Position numbers and translations under genes: made by a program
Origin: Uloborus plumipes
Taxonomy: Eukaryota > Arthropoda > Arachnida > Araneae > Uloboridae
Length of the DNA stretch: 64,000 nt
Assembly: GCA_038373865.1 (NCBI GenBank)
Contig: JAXGGA010000021.1
Location: 306,001-370,000, forward strand
Direction of reading: 5' to 3'
Notes under the pieces: generated by a model
What the model was told of the DNA's origin: nothing
The model's database searches: none
What the model saw: the letters and a program-made list of their open reading frames with translations, nothing else
Shown here: positions 11,204 through 22,130 of the stretch, in pieces
Position numbering within the stretch: position 1 is the stretch's first letter
Layout of the letters: each line of letters opens with the position of its first letter

Positions 11204-12594
11204 TAACAAAAATCAACAGACTATAGAACACGAAATCAAGTTTTATTGATTCTATAGATTTTACGAGAAATAGGTTTGGTAAAACCCTCCTCGAAACTAA
11301 GGTCTGGTTACGGACTTGGAGAAATTGATATTTAAAGTCTTTCTCATTCATTTTCCTTTCAAATTATCGTTTTCTAGTCCAAAGTAAAACGTGCAGAAAC
11401 AATAACGGCATAGAACACAGATAAAAACCATCATAGAGTAAAAGTAACTAAACAACGTTAAAAGCACAAATGAGCAGGAACACTGCAGATACTTGTTTCG
11501 GCGTTATAAGGCGAGCCTTTTTCAATTCAAATTAATATGTACTCTTAATAATTAATACTGCAAAAATCATCGGACGTTTTTAGACTTTAATGTGCTAAAT
11601 TTCGTGGAGAAAGCAAAGAAATACAATAGTAGAGTTACATTTATCCCCCCCCCCCTTACGTTACAAAAATCACCTCACCAGTTAAAGGTTAAGTAGGGGA
11701 ACGTGGGGCAAAAGAAAATAGCACGCAATTTGAAATGGTTAATTATTTACTGTTTTTAAAGTCACCTATCTCCTAATATTTTAGTTGTAGTAACACATGT
11801 GGGCTACTCCAGTCATTGAAAAGTTACAGCTGGAGATCAAAGCATATGACAAATACAAACAATTTCCAACGATCGATACTTATATTGTAATATTTTGTTG
11901 TAAGTTGAAAATTATTTCTGCTACAATAAAAGGATGAAAATTTTATTATTAGTACTTTAAATATTAATTGAGGCGTGCTAATATTCGGTGCATTATTTAT
12001 TGGTATGGTATTAAGATTTTTTATAATTTAAAATGTTTTGTAAAATGAGTCAAGAATTCACGGGGGCACGTGGGAAAGGGAGGCAAAGGGAAATTTTCAT
12101 TTCGTTTCCTTATTCAATCATTTAAGCGTTCATTTATTAATTAGGACATTTATATTATTTTATTTAATTACTTACACATTTATTAATTCATTCATTCCCT
12201 TATTCTTGTATTCATTCGCTGTTTTATTCACTAACTTTTCTCGTGCATTAATTAATGAATTGATTCATGTATTTGTTTATTGTTCTATTATCTTTCATTA
12301 ATTCATTCATAATTTTATTTACTTACTAGCTGACCCGGCAAACGTTGTTTGCCATATAAATAATTTCCTAGTAATTTCTAGTGTAGACAAAAAATAGCTT
12401 ACTTATTGTAAGTATGTATGTATGTATGGTAGAATGTGTATATTGTATGTATGTAAGAATGTGGTATATGCGTGAAATAAGCGGGAATATAAAAATAACA
12501 AAAGGCAAACATTATTTTTAAGTTATTATAATTTATTCCTTAAAATTATATATCATTAGTTAAACAATTACGACAGTAACACTATTAAACAATA

Positions 12595-13011
12595 TCAATC
12601 TCTTAATGCTATAGCGTGAACAATATTTTTTGTTAGTCCATCTTTAGCTAACACAAACAAACTGGATGGTTTACCCACTCGAGAGCATGCCACGTATAAT
12701 TGTCCGTGTGAAAAACATGGTGTTCTCAAATCTAAGCCACAAACAGACATCGTTTGACCTTGGGATTTGTTGATAGTCATTACAAATGCCAATCTAATCG
12801 GAAACTGAATACGTTTGAATTGAATTGGCACATCTGTAGGTATAATAGGAATCCGTGGTATGAGTATATTTTCACCTCTGAACTTGCCATTTAAAATCCT
12901 GGCTTCGATCACGTTTCTTATTAATTTTTGAATGACTAATCGCGTACCGTTGCACAGCCGGGGCGGGTTCAAATTACGAAGCAAGATAATTGGAGATCCA
13001 ACCTTTATTTT
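12595..13011 (-). pseudogene. Helitron PIF1-type helicase C-terminus remnant
   Basis: A continuous minus-strand frame reads KIKVGSPIILLRNLNPPRLC, then NGTRLVIQKLIRNVIEARIL, FPIRLAFVMTINKSQGQTMS and HGQLYVACSRVGKPSSLFVL, ending at a stop. FVMTINKSQGQT and LYVACSRV are the last helicase motifs (V and VI) of PIF1-like helicases fused to Rep in Helitrons. A stop codon lies immediately upstream at 13012-13014, and the Walker A region and the Rep nuclease are absent. This is therefore only the 3' end of the original gene. It sits the expected few hundred bases before the Helitron 3' terminus. Confidence 0.9.
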
Positions 13012-13617
13012 TTAAAAATTTGTGTCACTTTAATGGTCGTTCATACCCCCCCCCTCCTCTCGCAGTGAAAAAAAAACTTTACACAGCAGATTTTGCCTAA
13101 TAACTCAACACTAATGGTGTTTGATACATTTTATTTGTTTGTAATGATGTTTTTTGGTCACAACCAATATGAAAATCACAAAAAATAGTTACTTTAATTT
13201 TTAACATACATTTATCATCTTCAGAATTTTTGACTTTTAATTTTACCTTGAATTTGACGTAAATGCAAGGTATAAAATACAGAATTTTATAAAGGTACAA
13301 AAATTAACATAATATAATTGATAGTGTATATAATTTTTGAAAAAATAATATAAGTGCCGCAAATCAAAAACCCTTTATTGCCATAATCGATTCAAAGCCC
13401 CCAAAAATGGCGCAAACGTCCATAAGAAAATTCTACAGCATCGAAGGATCCCATTGCCAATTTTAACAAAGATCCGACCAAAACTGTCATTTTGTACTAT
13501 AAAAAATATGGGGTAGATCCCCATGAGGGGATGTACCTGCATAAGGACATTACAATCATTAAAATCATTCAAAAAAGAAAAAAAAAAAAAACCATGCAGC
13601 TGCTCGAAAAAATCCTT

Positions 13618-13693
13618 GCGGGCCTGGATTCGATCTCATTCCATCAGGAACTTCAACCTGACGCGCGTAACCACTTGACCATCGGGTCGCTCA
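13618..13693 (-). repeat. tRNA-like (SINE head) sequence inside the Helitron
   Basis: On the minus strand it reads GACCCGATGGTCAAGTGGTT, a good RNA polymerase III A box. About 40 bases later comes GATCGAATCC, a B box. Spacing and order fit a tRNA or a tRNA-derived SINE head. The acceptor stem does not close cleanly, so I call it a pseudo-tRNA or SINE fragment, not a tRNA gene. Confidence 0.5.
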
Positions 13694-15471
13694 TTGAAGT
13701 AAGGATTTACGATAACAGATATTGTTTTAAACGACATGAAATGTTAGTTTTTCGATCACAACTTTTTTTCTAGTAAACAAATATCGACATATGAGTACAT
13801 GGTACCTAAGTTACACCATCTCCTATCGATTAAAAAAAAATCGTCCAAATCGGTTCAGTAGATCAAATGTTATGTGCGAACAAAAAAAAAAAAAAATAGG
13901 GGTGGACTACCCCTAACATTTAGGGGGATGAAAAATAGATGTTGGCCGATTCTCATAGATACTGGATAAGCACAAAAAATTTCATCAAAATCGGTCAAGC
14001 CGTTTCGGAGGAGTATGGCAACGAAAACTGTGACACGAGAATTTTATATATTAGATTCATTTGACCAGACATATTTTAAATAATTAAATACAAAATATTT
14101 CATAATATGTTAGTTTTCTCTTTGCCCCATGGAAAATAAAAGATTATTGTTATTATTATTATTATTTTTTTTTTTTTTTTTTTAGGTAGAGATACAGATT
14201 TACTGCCAAAAATAAAAATAATGTTTCAATCAAAGTTTTAATGAAAAATAAATTAATCTTTCTCTATGTACTGTACTTTTGAAAACAGATTTCTAATTTG
14301 TTCATTTTAGAAAAAGATAAGTTATCTTAACTATTTCACTTTGCCCCTTATCAACCTGCTATTAGAGATCATAATTATTGGACAAATTATTTTTCAAAAA
14401 CAATAATCTAAACGACAGTTGGTTGAAAAACAGTAAAATAACAATTTTTCTAAAGGCAGGAAACTAATAGTAAGAAAAACATGACAAAAATAAAGTTGTA
14501 CTTACAGTACATTCGCCATGTTCTTTAGAACCAATTTCCCTGTGCAACTGAATTCGTTGTTGCAGCCAAATTTTTCAATGATGGCTCATTCATTGAGCAC
14601 CAACACACTGAAGCATGTGTTACTCAAAAAGCTAACAGTTTAATCAACTCAGGGGAGATAAAGCAAAGTTTATAAACATAGTTTTCGATCCTTCATTTTG
14701 AAAAATCAGAGGGAAAATCAGAAAAGACGCCTCTGTATCTGGTTTTCATCTTGTTATCGATTGAAGACAATTTTGTTCGAAGATGATTCTTTATTTTATT
14801 TTTGTATTAGTTGCTGCTCCGGATATAATCTCAAGCATTTTGACATTTGCGTCAAATATGAAAGGGAAAATAAAGCATCTCAAACCCACGGCATTAAAAA
14901 ATAAAAAAATAAATAAATCCATCAAATAATCCCGTGGGCTGTATTTATTTCGAAGAAAAATTTCATTGATAATTTGCTTTAAAAGTCCTCATAGGATTTT
15001 TGCAGAAGTATCATTGCGATGATGCACCCTCCCCAAATACCACAAAGTAACCCGCTAGAATAAGAACCTGCTACAACAAGAAAAGAGAAAAAAATAAAAA
15101 AAACCTCTAAACAATCTCTCTAAAAATTTCAATGCAGTTTATGTCACGGAACACCCCTCCCTCTTCCCCTTCTAGGGACACCACTGGATTTTTGGATATT
15201 TCGCCAGTAATTTTGATTAATAGTTTTGGATAACTTGAAGAGCAATCTGAAAAATGCTTTTTATTTCTTGGAAAATAAAATTTGTAGCTTAATTCTAGAC
15301 TTCTAAATTGAACTATTTTCACTAAGTACTTTACAACTTTTTTTTCAGAACTTTTAAATACTTTTTCAGAAACGTGAAATAAATAGAAAAATGTTGCTTT
15401 TTTTGATTAATGAGTGAGCTATTATTGGCGGCTGTGTCAACGACAGAAGAAGGACTTTGTGTGTCTGGTAA

Positions 15472-15626
15472 AATCCTACTTTAGGGTCCGGGTTTGGCGA
15501 TTTTTTTCAGACTGTAGCTTAAGGTTGCAATCATTTAGCTTAAAATCGCCAAACAATCCAATCATCCAATGATAATTCTGTGGTTGCCAGATTTAATAAT
15601 TTATCGCCGGACCTTAAACTAGGATT
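15472..15626. mobile_element. Small MITE with AATCCTARTTTA ends
   Basis: The 155-bp unit begins AATCCTACTTTAGGGTCCGG and ends CCGGACCTTAAACTAGGATT. The termini are imperfect inverted repeats of about 20 bp and continue less well inwards (GGCGATTTT). No coding sequence; target duplication unclear. Confidence 0.65.
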
Positions 15627-15641
15627 CATCCCTGTGTCTCA

Positions 15642-16154
15642 TTGCGAAATTTGAATTCTTATGAAATATTTCATTTAAAAGTTACAGCAACTGTCAAGCA
15701 AACAAAGCAAAAAACATTGACTGCAAAAGCCATCGCGACAGAAGTGAAGGAAGTGTCATGCTCCTTAGATGTCCCTCCATTTACTAAAATTTGGAAGTCG
15801 GTGCTCATGAATTTAATTCTAGCTAAAGTTCTAAATTTGATGACTCTCAGACCTAATATTGCTATAGGCAGTCCAAAGTTCTTTGGAACAGAAACAAAAG
15901 GAGCAAAAATTGATTTGAGAACGACATCGAATGTTTTCATTTCTAGTTTGACCACGTTCTTAACGATTGGAAAAACAAACGACCTTAGAACTTGCGATGC
16001 GTTTCAGATAAAAACATTAAAAAAAGAGTGCACTGCTGGAAAGATTCCAAGAATATTACATTGCGTCCTGGATGTTATCCAATATGTAGTCACTTCTTTC
16101 AGAAAACTGATCTTGATTATTGAAATAACGAGAGTTATTCGAGCAATATGTTAA
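15642..16154 (+). other. Unexplained 170-codon open frame, no ATG start
   Basis: A frame of 170 codons starts at TTG and ends at 16154. It lacks an ATG near its beginning and overlaps open minus-strand frames of 94 and 60 codons. The peptide includes KQTKQKTLTAKAIATEVKEV, NLILAKVLNLMTLRPNIAIG and LTTFLTIGKTNDLRTCDAFQ. I recognise no family. In this AT-rich setting such a length is unusual and it may be an eroded transposon gene on either strand; it could also be chance. Confidence 0.2.
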
Positions 16155-16942
16155 TTGAATATTATATTCTTGGGAATTGGAGAAGAACAAGATCCTGCTA
16201 CAGATGTGACGACAGCTTTTTTTGAGCGGTAAGTACAAATGCGGGAAAATGTTTTCGAAAATGTAAGTGTAGCTTGGAAAAGAATATGCTTTTTAAATTT
16301 GGATTGACAATTTCAGGCTGATACGTTAGGAGGAGTTAGGGATACCAGAATAATGAGGCCCGTAGAGTAGCAAAGGGATGGTCCATGGGATTCCGAAATA
16401 ATAAATAAAATTCCATAATGAAATCCACCTTCTCATATAATGGTAGAATACAAGAAAAATCGGGTTGGAGCACAAAGAGTCATGAATATATTTCCTACTC
16501 CTCATATAATATCGAATTTGACAGCCAATCTCCGAAAATTATCGATTTTTCACTACATAATATACAAGAAAACCATTGAAAATTTGACAAATAGGTGTAC
16601 AAACAATTTTATAGGAAGTTTATTTAGCTTTATTTTATATTTTAAACTCATTTTTCATCGGTTTTTAAGATGTATTCAAAAAACCTAAAAATTAAGAATT
16701 GGCTTCCACCTCCCTCCCATCTTTAGTATCTTAGCACCCGCCCTCCCCCCCCCCCTTTCAGTATGTTTACTTACTAACTACCCCTAACAATATTCTAAAG
16801 TCAAAAATTTTAGCACATTCTATACACTCTACAATGTACTCGTTGACTGGACTAATCAGGATATATTTGACTAATGATTCAGATATCAAATCTCATTCCT
16901 TTCTTTATTGAATTTGAGATACATTTGACGATATTTTCACTT

Positions 16943-17416
16943 AGGGCCGTAACCAGACTGTTGTTTCGGGGAGAGTTTTACTGAACACATATCTTCTGAA
17001 ATAAAAATAATCAAAACAAGTTGACACCCCTCCCTTACATTCTATTGAGTTTTGTTACCTTATTTAAATGAGGGAGAGCTGCTTTAAAAGAATTAAAATA
17101 AAATTTAAAAAATATTGGTGTTTTTGTTAGCGGTATTCAGAATTTGAAGGGAAACGCTGTATTGTTTTGTGTATAATGATGTTTAGAATAACTACAAGAA
17201 AATAAATACTGCAGGTAGAGCACTAAATTTGTACAATTATTCAATAATAATAATTAATTTTTCAAATGAAATTGAAAAACAAATGAAAAAAGAATAAATA
17301 AAACAATAATATTTTTTTAAAAAGAAAAAGTACAATAAAGAGCATTCTTTAGAATAGTTTTGCACATTTTCGGAGGGGGTTTGAACCTTGAAAACCCTCT
17401 CCTTAAATACGCCCTG
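16943..17416. repeat. GGGCCGTA-ended dispersed repeat, second copy
   Basis: It begins AGGGCCGTAACCAGACTGTT followed by CGGGGAGAGTTTTACTGA and ends GAGGGGGTTTGAACC...AAATACGCCCTG. It is the same family as 10135-11320 in the opposite orientation and without the mariner insertion. About 474 bp, AT-rich inside, no coding sequence. Confidence 0.65.
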
Positions 17417-17851
17417 TTTTTATTCTATTCCGTTGACTGCTTGAATTTTGACTACTTCTTTAATTATTTTGTGTGAATTTCTAATGAATAGCTTTTGTGG
17501 TCAACGAAATAGTCAAACTTTCTGTTATACTGAAGACTACCAAATCTACTAGATTGTGTTGTTTTTCTAAAGTACTTTTTTCATTTAACCCCAGATGCAT
17601 AATATGTTATTCATCAAGAACCTTGTAGCGTTTAAAATGTAACAAGCAACAAAGATTAAGCATATACTAAAAAAACTATGACGCACTTTGAGCGTATTTA
17701 CAAAACATTAAATGAACTTTTGAACCAACAAAAAAACAAAAGACAATCTTGGTTGAAGAATGGATTTAATCTGCACGTGTAGAAAGCTGCCATTACTTTG
17801 AAGCAATAAGTAAAACATTATTTTACATGAAAACAACCAAAAGAGACTTAC

Positions 17852-18002
17852 TGTCGGTGGACCAATCTCCATGGACTGAGGGAAGTTCATCCTCTTGCTC
17901 TAAAACTCCTGTTGTGTCCATATTGTTAAAATTCCTGTATTCCCGTTCGGTTTGTGGAACTTGAAAATTACGAGGTCTTGGTAGGGTATCTCCGAATGGA
18001 AG
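17852..18002 (-). CDS. APC: APC exon: acidic N-terminal segment
   Basis: This 151-bp exon runs from acceptor CCCTAAATAG (phase 0) to donor GAC A|GTAAGT. It encodes LPFGDTLPRPRNFQVPQTER, EYRNFNNMDTTGVLEQEDEL and PSVHGDWSTD. Its final A joins TG of the next exon to make Met. The segment is acidic and disordered, with no close match to vertebrate APC, where this part is also poorly conserved. The splice signals and phase continuity with the downstream armadillo exons are the main support. Confidence 0.82.
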
Positions 18003-18069
18003 CTATTTAGGGAAAAAACGCAACCTTTTAGTGTGCATGAATCAGAAAGAAAAAATGAATTTTCTCTTA

Positions 18070-18325
18070 GGGGCTGTCTATAATTGATGTCACACGTTTT
18101 TTTTTTTTTTGCTTTTTTGCCATTTTTGACCATCCTGTCTCCTTTTGTCAAAAAGGATCCCCCCCCCCCTTGTCATATATGTCACGCTGTTTTTCCTTAT
18201 CATATTCTCGTAAAAAAAAATGCTCGAAGTCTCCCTTCTTGTTTCCCTCTACCTCTCGAAGTCTTTAACTCACAATTTCGCGAACCCCTTTCCTTCAAAG
18301 CGTAACATCATTTATGGACAACCCT
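18070..18325. mobile_element. MITE with GGGGCTGTCYATAA ends
   Basis: Left end GGGGCTGTCTATAATTGATG, right end TAACATCATTTATGGACAAC. These are inverted repeats of a widespread arthropod MITE type. Partial copies of the same ends are near 39147 (GGGGCTGTCCATGAAAATGA) and 2150-2180. A C9 tract lies inside. Confidence 0.6.
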
Positions 18326-18482
18326 AACATTTGAATTACAACACGATATAAATAAGAGAGGCATGATCGATAGCAATGGCGTTTGTTTACTAAAAAATAC
18401 ATTTTTCTCTCTTGTATTAGAACCAGAACAACTTATTATATTGGAATCAGAAAAACTTAAAAGAAAGACGGTGTAATAGTTA

Positions 18483-18782
18483 CTTCACTTCACTTCACAC
18501 CTCCAGGGTCCCCCGTACCTACCACAGCTTCGTGGTTTAACCGGGATAGGGCCCTGAAGGGCGCCCTGTTCTTAATTTTGAACCAGAACCTAGGGTCGAG
18601 CAAACCCTAGGCCCAGCACCCCCAGAGGTATCGTTTCACTTGGAGGACTTTGTGACCACGACATTTTTAACGCCTCCCAGCCACCATTAATCAAGGCGGT
18701 GGATCTTTGATCGGCTGGGATCGAACCCGGGTCCCTCCGGACACGAGTCCGATGCCTTACCGATCGGGCCACCACGGCCCCT
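18483..18782 (-). mobile_element. tRNA-derived SINE with 13-bp target duplication
   Basis: Both flanks carry GGTGTAATAGTTA (18470-18482 and 18783-18795). Read on the minus strand, the element starts CCAGGGGCCGTGGTGGCCCG. It has an A box TGGCCCGATCGG, a B box GGGTTCGATCCC about 50 bases later, a GC-rich body, and a short AAGTG-type tandem tail at the 3' end. This is a textbook tRNA-headed SINE. The perfect duplication indicates a fairly recent insertion. It lies in an APC intron in the same orientation as the gene. Confidence 0.92.
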
Positions 18783-19454
18783 GGTGTAATAGTTAGTAAT
18801 TAGTTTTTGCTTTGAAAATAAATAATTTTTCTCTTACGTTGGAATTAGTAAAAGGTTAGGTAGGAGAGACATTACCTATAGCAATTGAATTTGCTTATTA
18901 AACAAACTGTTTTTCTTTCTGTTGTATTCGGATCAGAACAACTTAAAACAAAAGTGATGTAATCTTTAGCAATTGCGATAGGGGAAATTTAAAAAAAAAT
19001 ATATATCATCGACAATAATCGGATTTTTTCAGAAAAGAACAAATTTTCTTCTTATGTTTGAATCTACACAGGAGAAAATATTATAAAATATGCAAAGTGC
19101 TCCGGATGCATGCATGGGCTTCGGTTACATTCGTTTTCGGAGTTTTGGTAAATAATTAAAGCGCTACTATTTCTTTTGTAAGTTTTCTCTGAAGGTTCCC
19201 GATTCCTTCTACAAATACGACTGGGTTTTATCGAAAAGGTTTTTGATTTCTTCAATAACATTCCAGGTCAATTTTAGGAAGGTTTTTTTAGAAGGACTTT
19301 TAGCACACATTTTCCGGTTTTAAAACTCTAGATGAGTTAACAGCAATTAGGCAAACTAGCTGCCCATTACCTTCCCGAAAAGTTGTTTTACAGAGGTATT
19401 TTGATTGACAAACTAATCTATGATTTTGAAGAAAATGCTCGCATTTATACTTAC

Positions 19455-19523
19455 GGTATTGCTGGAAGTTAATATATTATTGTTAGCTTCATTGTGAACT
19501 TGTGCAGTAGTGCCTGTCATCAC
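19455..19523 (-). CDS. APC: APC exon: short N-terminal segment (23 codons)
   Basis: This 69-bp phase 0-0 exon lies between acceptor TTCTTTTTTAG and donor ACC|GTAAGT. It encodes VMTGTTAQVHNEANNNILTS followed by SNT. Because it is a multiple of three, skipping it would keep the frame, so it could be an alternative exon. Similarity to other APC proteins is too weak to use. Support comes from the splice sites and the phase match on both sides. Confidence 0.68.
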
Positions 19524-19576
19524 CTAAAAAAGAATAACATATTTCTTAGATAAGTATATTTTTTACAGTATAAATA

Positions 19577-20134
19577 CAGTGAACTCTCACTTATGCACCG
19601 CCTCATTTATGCGCCTTTTTCACTTATACGACGATTTTAAAAGGTCCCAGCACATACCATAGCAAAATAACGATAGTATCATTCGTTTATGCGTCGCTCT
19701 AAAGATAAATATTTCACTTATGGGCCGGATTTTCTGTAAAATGTTTTTAAAAAAAATTTCTTTAAAAAATGAGCATTTTTTTTCACTTTCCTCTTTGATC
19801 TTTCGTCTTTATTGCTCACAGAAGGCATTTTTCCCGCATGAACTAGAGTTCGAAGAGGGACAAATACCTATTATGGATCGTTTTAAAGGGACCAGTTTGT
19901 AATTTAGGTATGCCACAATTTATTTTTCTCTTTATATCATTGTAGTTACGTTACAGTAATTGCCAAACCGTAGTAATATGCCCCTTGTCTATAGAAACAT
20001 TTTTTATCATTCTCTCATTAGTACCTATGTTGCGTTTTAGTCCTTTAAATAGGCTTGCTCACTTATACGTCTCTCTCACTTCTGCACCTTTTTCTGGTGG
20101 TCTCTTGGGCCGGCGCATAAGTGAGAGGTCACTG
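19577..20134. mobile_element. pogo/Tigger-like MITE, copy 1
   Basis: Ends CAGTGAACTCTCACTTATGC and GCATAAGTGAGAGGTCACTG are flanked by TA on both sides. The 558-bp interior is conserved in the copies at 41577-42147 (inverted) and 42660-44290 (interrupted). CAGT-starting ends and the TA target point to pogo/Tigger. The internal open frame near 19720-19902 changes or breaks in the other copies, so I do not treat it as a gene. Confidence 0.85.
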
Positions 20135-20239
20135 TAGTTGAAATACATATTCCAAAAGCCATTATGCAAGTTATCATTTATGAAATACAATGACTTATTC
20201 GCTTTTAATTGAAAAAAAAAAAAAAACGAATAATAAGTA

Positions 20240-20466
20240 CCGTAATTCGGGTTATTTGGACCCACAAGGAGGTTACTTGAGCCCACAGTAAAATGATAAA
20301 ATCTGGGTTTGGTACTAGCATTAGAAACTGCAGAGTGCTTCTACCTAGAGGAGAAACGAGGAACTACGTGCAAGTCTTCAACTAATAAGTACCAAACCTA
20401 GATTTTATCATTTTACTGTAATGGGCTCAAGTAACCCCCTAGGGTCCAAGTAACCCGACTTTACGG
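20240..20466. mobile_element. MITE with CCGTAATTCGGGTTA ends
   Basis: The element begins CCGTAATTCGGGTTATTTGG and ends CCAAGTAACCCGACTTTACGG, with TA on each side. Subterminal inverted pairs continue inward (AGTAAAATGATAAAATCTGG near 20288 and its complement near 20400), so the 227-bp unit can fold on itself. Confidence 0.8.
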
Positions 20467-20723
20467 TATCAAAAAAAAAAATTTTTTTTTTTTAGTTTTA
20501 AGTTTTCAAATACAAAACTATCCGCAGCAGCGAGAGGAAAACAATGGTGCTTTCGAGAAAAAAGTAACTTTAATAACCGAAAACTAGTGATTCGCTGAAG
20601 CAGAGATATTCGTCTGTTTCAATTGTGATGCTACAGTGTACAACAACAAACACTTTATTGACTATTTTGCTAACTATCAATGAAGAACCAAGTATTGAGA
20701 CAAAACTATAAACGCAAGAGTAA

Positions 20724-20867
20724 GGGCCATGCTCCACATCAGCGTAAAACGCGACCGAAACTGAAGGCAGAAACCGAAAATCCGGGTACTTTCCATAGGA
20801 ACACCATTGAATCCATTTTACGCTTCTGCCTAATTTTTCTGCTTTACGTCGATGTGGAGCATGGCCC
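20724..20867. mobile_element. Short PIF/Harbinger-like MITE
   Basis: GGGCCATGCTCCACATC at the left and GATGTGGAGCATGGCCC at the right are exact inverted repeats, flanked by TAA (20721-20723 and 20868-20870). The repeat resumes inwards with GCAGAAAC-like motifs. 144 bp, non-coding. Confidence 0.8.
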
Positions 20868-20967
20868 TAAGTCAAGGTAAGTCCCAAAAATAAGTGCTCG
20901 TTAGTTAGACATTTAGGCAAAATGCCACACTAAATTTATAAATTAAGAAAATTAGTAGGAAGTTTAA

Positions 20968-21702
20968 TCTATGTACATAAATAACTACTTTTTGTATGTA
21001 TGTCCGGGGTAATCTTCCAAACTACTGGACCGATTTTAACCATTGTTTCACCGTAGATAGCTACAGTAACAGGGAGCAGGATAAGCTATAATTTATTTCT
21101 AGATAACTTAGTTTAAAAAAGTTATCATGGAAAAAAGTAAATTTCATGTCATTTCCCCATTAAATGATTAAATTTTTAACCCATTGCTGCAAAATTTGGT
21201 TGCCTCGCAACAATATTAATAATAATCATGATGAAAATTTTGAACCAAGGCTTCTCTGGAGTAAGTATAATATTTATTGCTTTCTAAGGATTTTTACATT
21301 CATCTATGTCAATAATGAATATAGGAGCTAAATAAAAAGATAACTGATTTTGGCAACAGTAAGAAAATAGAAACTGTTTATATAGTCAAAAAAATTTCTT
21401 AATCACATAAGATGTTTTCACCAATTGGGCTTTAACATATTGGCAGAAAAACGTATTTTTTCTTATTCTGGGAGCTACATGGTTTAAGTTTAATACAGCC
21501 TGGATTCATGTGCTCTTGCATTTGTATTTAGGGTGTGTAATACAGTTTTTTTAGTTCATCCAGACAGAAAAAATAGCCATTGTTTACAAAAGTAGCCAAT
21601 TATGTATATAGATGTGCACTTTAAGGTTAAAAAAATTTAATATGAGTTTCACTTAATCACCCTACCCGGCCAAAACCCGGGCAGAGCCGGGTAACCGGCT
21701 AG
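20968..21702 (+). mobile_element. Non-autonomous Helitron
   Basis: It starts TCTATGTACATAAATAACTA after host A. It ends with the stem ACCCGGGCAGAGCCGGGT followed by AACCGGCTAG and host T. The internal start GTCCGGGGTAATCTTCC is typical of arthropod Helitron 5' regions. It is 735 bp with no Rep or helicase sequence. Confidence 0.85.
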
Positions 21703-22130
21703 TTTTACATAAAATTGCTCTTTTTATTAACACACTTTTATTAACTTTTATGCATATAATGGAACCTTGTAATTTAATTTTCACCCACTTCCTGTGTTCG
21801 GATTCTTTTGAAATTTGATATGCAGACTCGATGACAATGCAATATTCTTTAATTAAATTAGTTAATTAACTATTAATTATTAGTCTATTATAATTTCAAG
21901 CAACATTTTTGCATAAATATGTTTCCTATTAGAGCACATTTGCATTGGAAGGAAGGCGAACAAATTCTTGCACAATTTAGTATTATATGCTAGAAAGACA
22001 TGATTTTTCTGCATCAGACAAAATTTGTTCGAATGTTCCAAAGTAATTAGAACGTATGTTATAATTGTTTTTAACTAATTTTATACTAAAATCTAGGTGG
22101 GTCTTGAACTAAAAATTCATTGGTGATCAC

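Larger units (their letters stand above)
10135..11320. repeat. GGGCCGTA-ended dispersed repeat, split by a mariner
   Basis: The left end reads CAGGGCCGTATTTAGGGGG then GGTTCAAACCCCCTCCG. The right end reads CTCGAAACTAAGGTCTGG and TTACGGAC. The copy at 16943-17416 has the same two ends in the opposite orientation (GGGCCGTAACCAGACT and GGTTTGAACC...TACGCCCTG), and a left-end fragment lies near 50247. The mariner at 10643-11203 sits inside, so this repeat is older. Its left end lies within 20 bp of the APC acceptor at 10118. Confidence 0.65.
12326..14055 (-). mobile_element. Helitron, minus-strand orientation
   Basis: Read on the minus strand it starts TCTAATATATAAAATTCTCG directly after host A. 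It ends with the hairpin GGCAAACAACGTTTGCC followed by GGGTCAGCTAG and host T. A 5' TC, a 3' hairpin some 10 bases before CTAG, and insertion between A and T define Helitrons. Inside are a helicase remnant (12595-13011), a GTAT microsatellite (12410-12460) and a tRNA-like sequence (13618-13693). At about 1.7 kb it is a shortened, non-autonomous copy. Confidence 0.88.
11694..14350. repeat. GGGGCAAA-type dispersed element, copy 1, split by a Helitron
   Basis: Left end TAGGGGAACGTGGGGCAAAA; probable right end CACTTTGCCCCTTATC near 14337-14352. A second copy with better paired ends is at 42319-44867. Both share interior runs of ATTCATT-like sequence. The Helitron at 12326-14055 is nested in it. 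The right boundary is diverged and approximate. Confidence 0.5.
10118..17851 (-). other. APC 7.7-kb intron filled with nested transposons
   Basis: Donor GTAAGT at 17846-17851, acceptor CCCACAG at 10118. It holds two copies of a GGGCCGTA-ended repeat (10135-11320, with a mariner inside, and 16943-17416), the GGGGCAAA-type element 11694-14350 with a Helitron inside it, a small MITE at 15472-15626, and an unexplained 170-codon open frame at 15642-16154. The stretches 14360-15470 and 16160-16940 show only AT-rich sequence. Confidence 0.8.
18003..19454 (-). other. APC intron with a MITE and a SINE
   Basis: Bounded by GTAAGT at 19454 and AAATAG at 18003. It contains the MITE at 18070-18325 and the tRNA-derived SINE at 18483-18782. 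The remaining sequence, 18800-19440, is AT-rich with no recognised structure. Confidence 0.8.

Noticed and set aside
19720..19902. 60-codon frame inside the Tigger-like MITE (also visible in the inverted copy at 41807-42004)
   Set aside because: It has no transposase similarity; the copies disagree in frame and length, and it lies in a conserved but non-coding MITE interior.
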